Below, piece by piece: positions 63,861 through 64,000 of a stretch of DNA of 64,000 bases. The position numbers and the translations under genes are program-made. Source of the stretch: Acidiferrum sp963764675 (GTDB lineage Bacteria; Acidobacteriota; Terriglobia; Acidiferrales; UBA7541). Below the pieces are notes generated by a model, which worked only from the letters and a program-made list of their open reading frames with translations, did not search any database and was not told the origin of the DNA. The DNA lies in the NCBI GenBank assembly GCA_963764675.1, contig CAVXTQ010000010.1, forward strand, positions 62,001 to 126,000. Direction: 5' to 3'. Position 1 is the first letter of the stretch; each line of letters starts with the position of its first letter.

Positions 63861-64000
63861 CTTCTGTTCGGCAGCGGCATTGAAGGTTTCATATTTTCAG
63901 TCTGCGCAAACCCGGCTTGTCAGGCACTCTTTGACTACCGGCAGGGCCGATTTTTTTGTTTCCACAAGGATCGTCCGGATTAGATGTTGTTGCATTGACC

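Noticed and set aside
1..64000. CRISPR array or complete defence system
   Set aside because: No evenly spaced repeats of 24-40 bases were seen, and the Cas4-like nuclease stands in a phage recombination context without other cas genes.
63980..64000. Similarity of the window end to 9322-9340 (ATGTTGCATCGACC-like)
   Set aside because: Too short and imperfect to call a repeat; could be chance.

Overview
The window looks like a chromosomal segment of a soil Acidobacteriota bacterium or a close relative. This is an inference from gene content: a large carboxypeptidase-regulatory/TonB-type receptor, an ADOP-type MacB/FtsX permease, a Ser/Thr kinase fused to a TPR sensor, DUF2934, many Tat-exported enzymes (Gfo/Idh/MocA, aldo/keto reductase, SelA-like, RidA) and plant-polysaccharide hydrolases. 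GC content is moderately high. There is no rRNA operon and no complete tRNA.

Layout. 1-8.9 kb: the end of a DegT-type sugar aminotransferase, a secreted glycosidase with a discoidin-like domain, and a four-gene minor pilin operon (FimT/GspH-, PilV-, PilW- and PilX-like, the last 909 aa). 9.3-13.7 kb: mobile scar tissue, with an IS1111-group IS110 element with 13-bp inverted ends, a XerC-type recombinase, a decayed phage integrase and the 3' half of a tRNA-Arg. 13.7-21.8 kb: kinase-TPR sensor, lipoprotein, malic enzyme, SnoaL-like protein and small proteins. 22-26.1 kb: a decayed phage or plasmid recombination module (IS110 remnant, HNH, helical protein, Cas4/RecB-like nuclease fused by deletion to an annealing-protein-like gene, RHH regulator with an operator array between divergent genes, DUF5681). 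26.3-33.7 kb: GYD, DinB and MOSC genes, a catabolic-looking cluster (DapA-like, SDR, GNAT, MFS) and a shrunken second copy of the dinB-MOSC pair. 33.9-35.5 kb: a tyrosine recombinase with an extra domain inside its catalytic domain, overlapping a zinc-finger gene. 35.7-53 kb: S15 hydrolase with a frameshift, ADOP permease, GH9 glucanase, GAF-alpha-glucan phosphorylase carrying nine +1 frameshifts, TonB receptor, Tat oxidoreductase and a POT/MFS transporter. 53-64 kb: TPR protein, cytochromes c, HU, DUF169, M20 peptidase, DinB, aldo/keto reductase, PilZ, the exported SelA-like/RidA pair, a tRNA-Ser 5' half at a second scar, a truncated globin and an unknown protein.

How it fits together. The intact metabolic genes suit a polymer-degrading heterotroph: exported glycosidases, a TonB receptor, oligopeptide uptake and peptidases, and glycogen turnover that now looks broken. 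Between these lie three or four integration scars. A dispersed repeat (57 bp in two copies, 17-bp core in at least three more places) recurs at these scars and even abuts the IS1111-group element, so it may mark insertion targets or the ends of an unrecognised element. No CRISPR array or complete known defence system was seen. The most distinctive candidates for something new are the domain-inserted recombinase with its zinc-finger partner, the recombination module with its operator array, and the exported PLP-enzyme/RidA pair.
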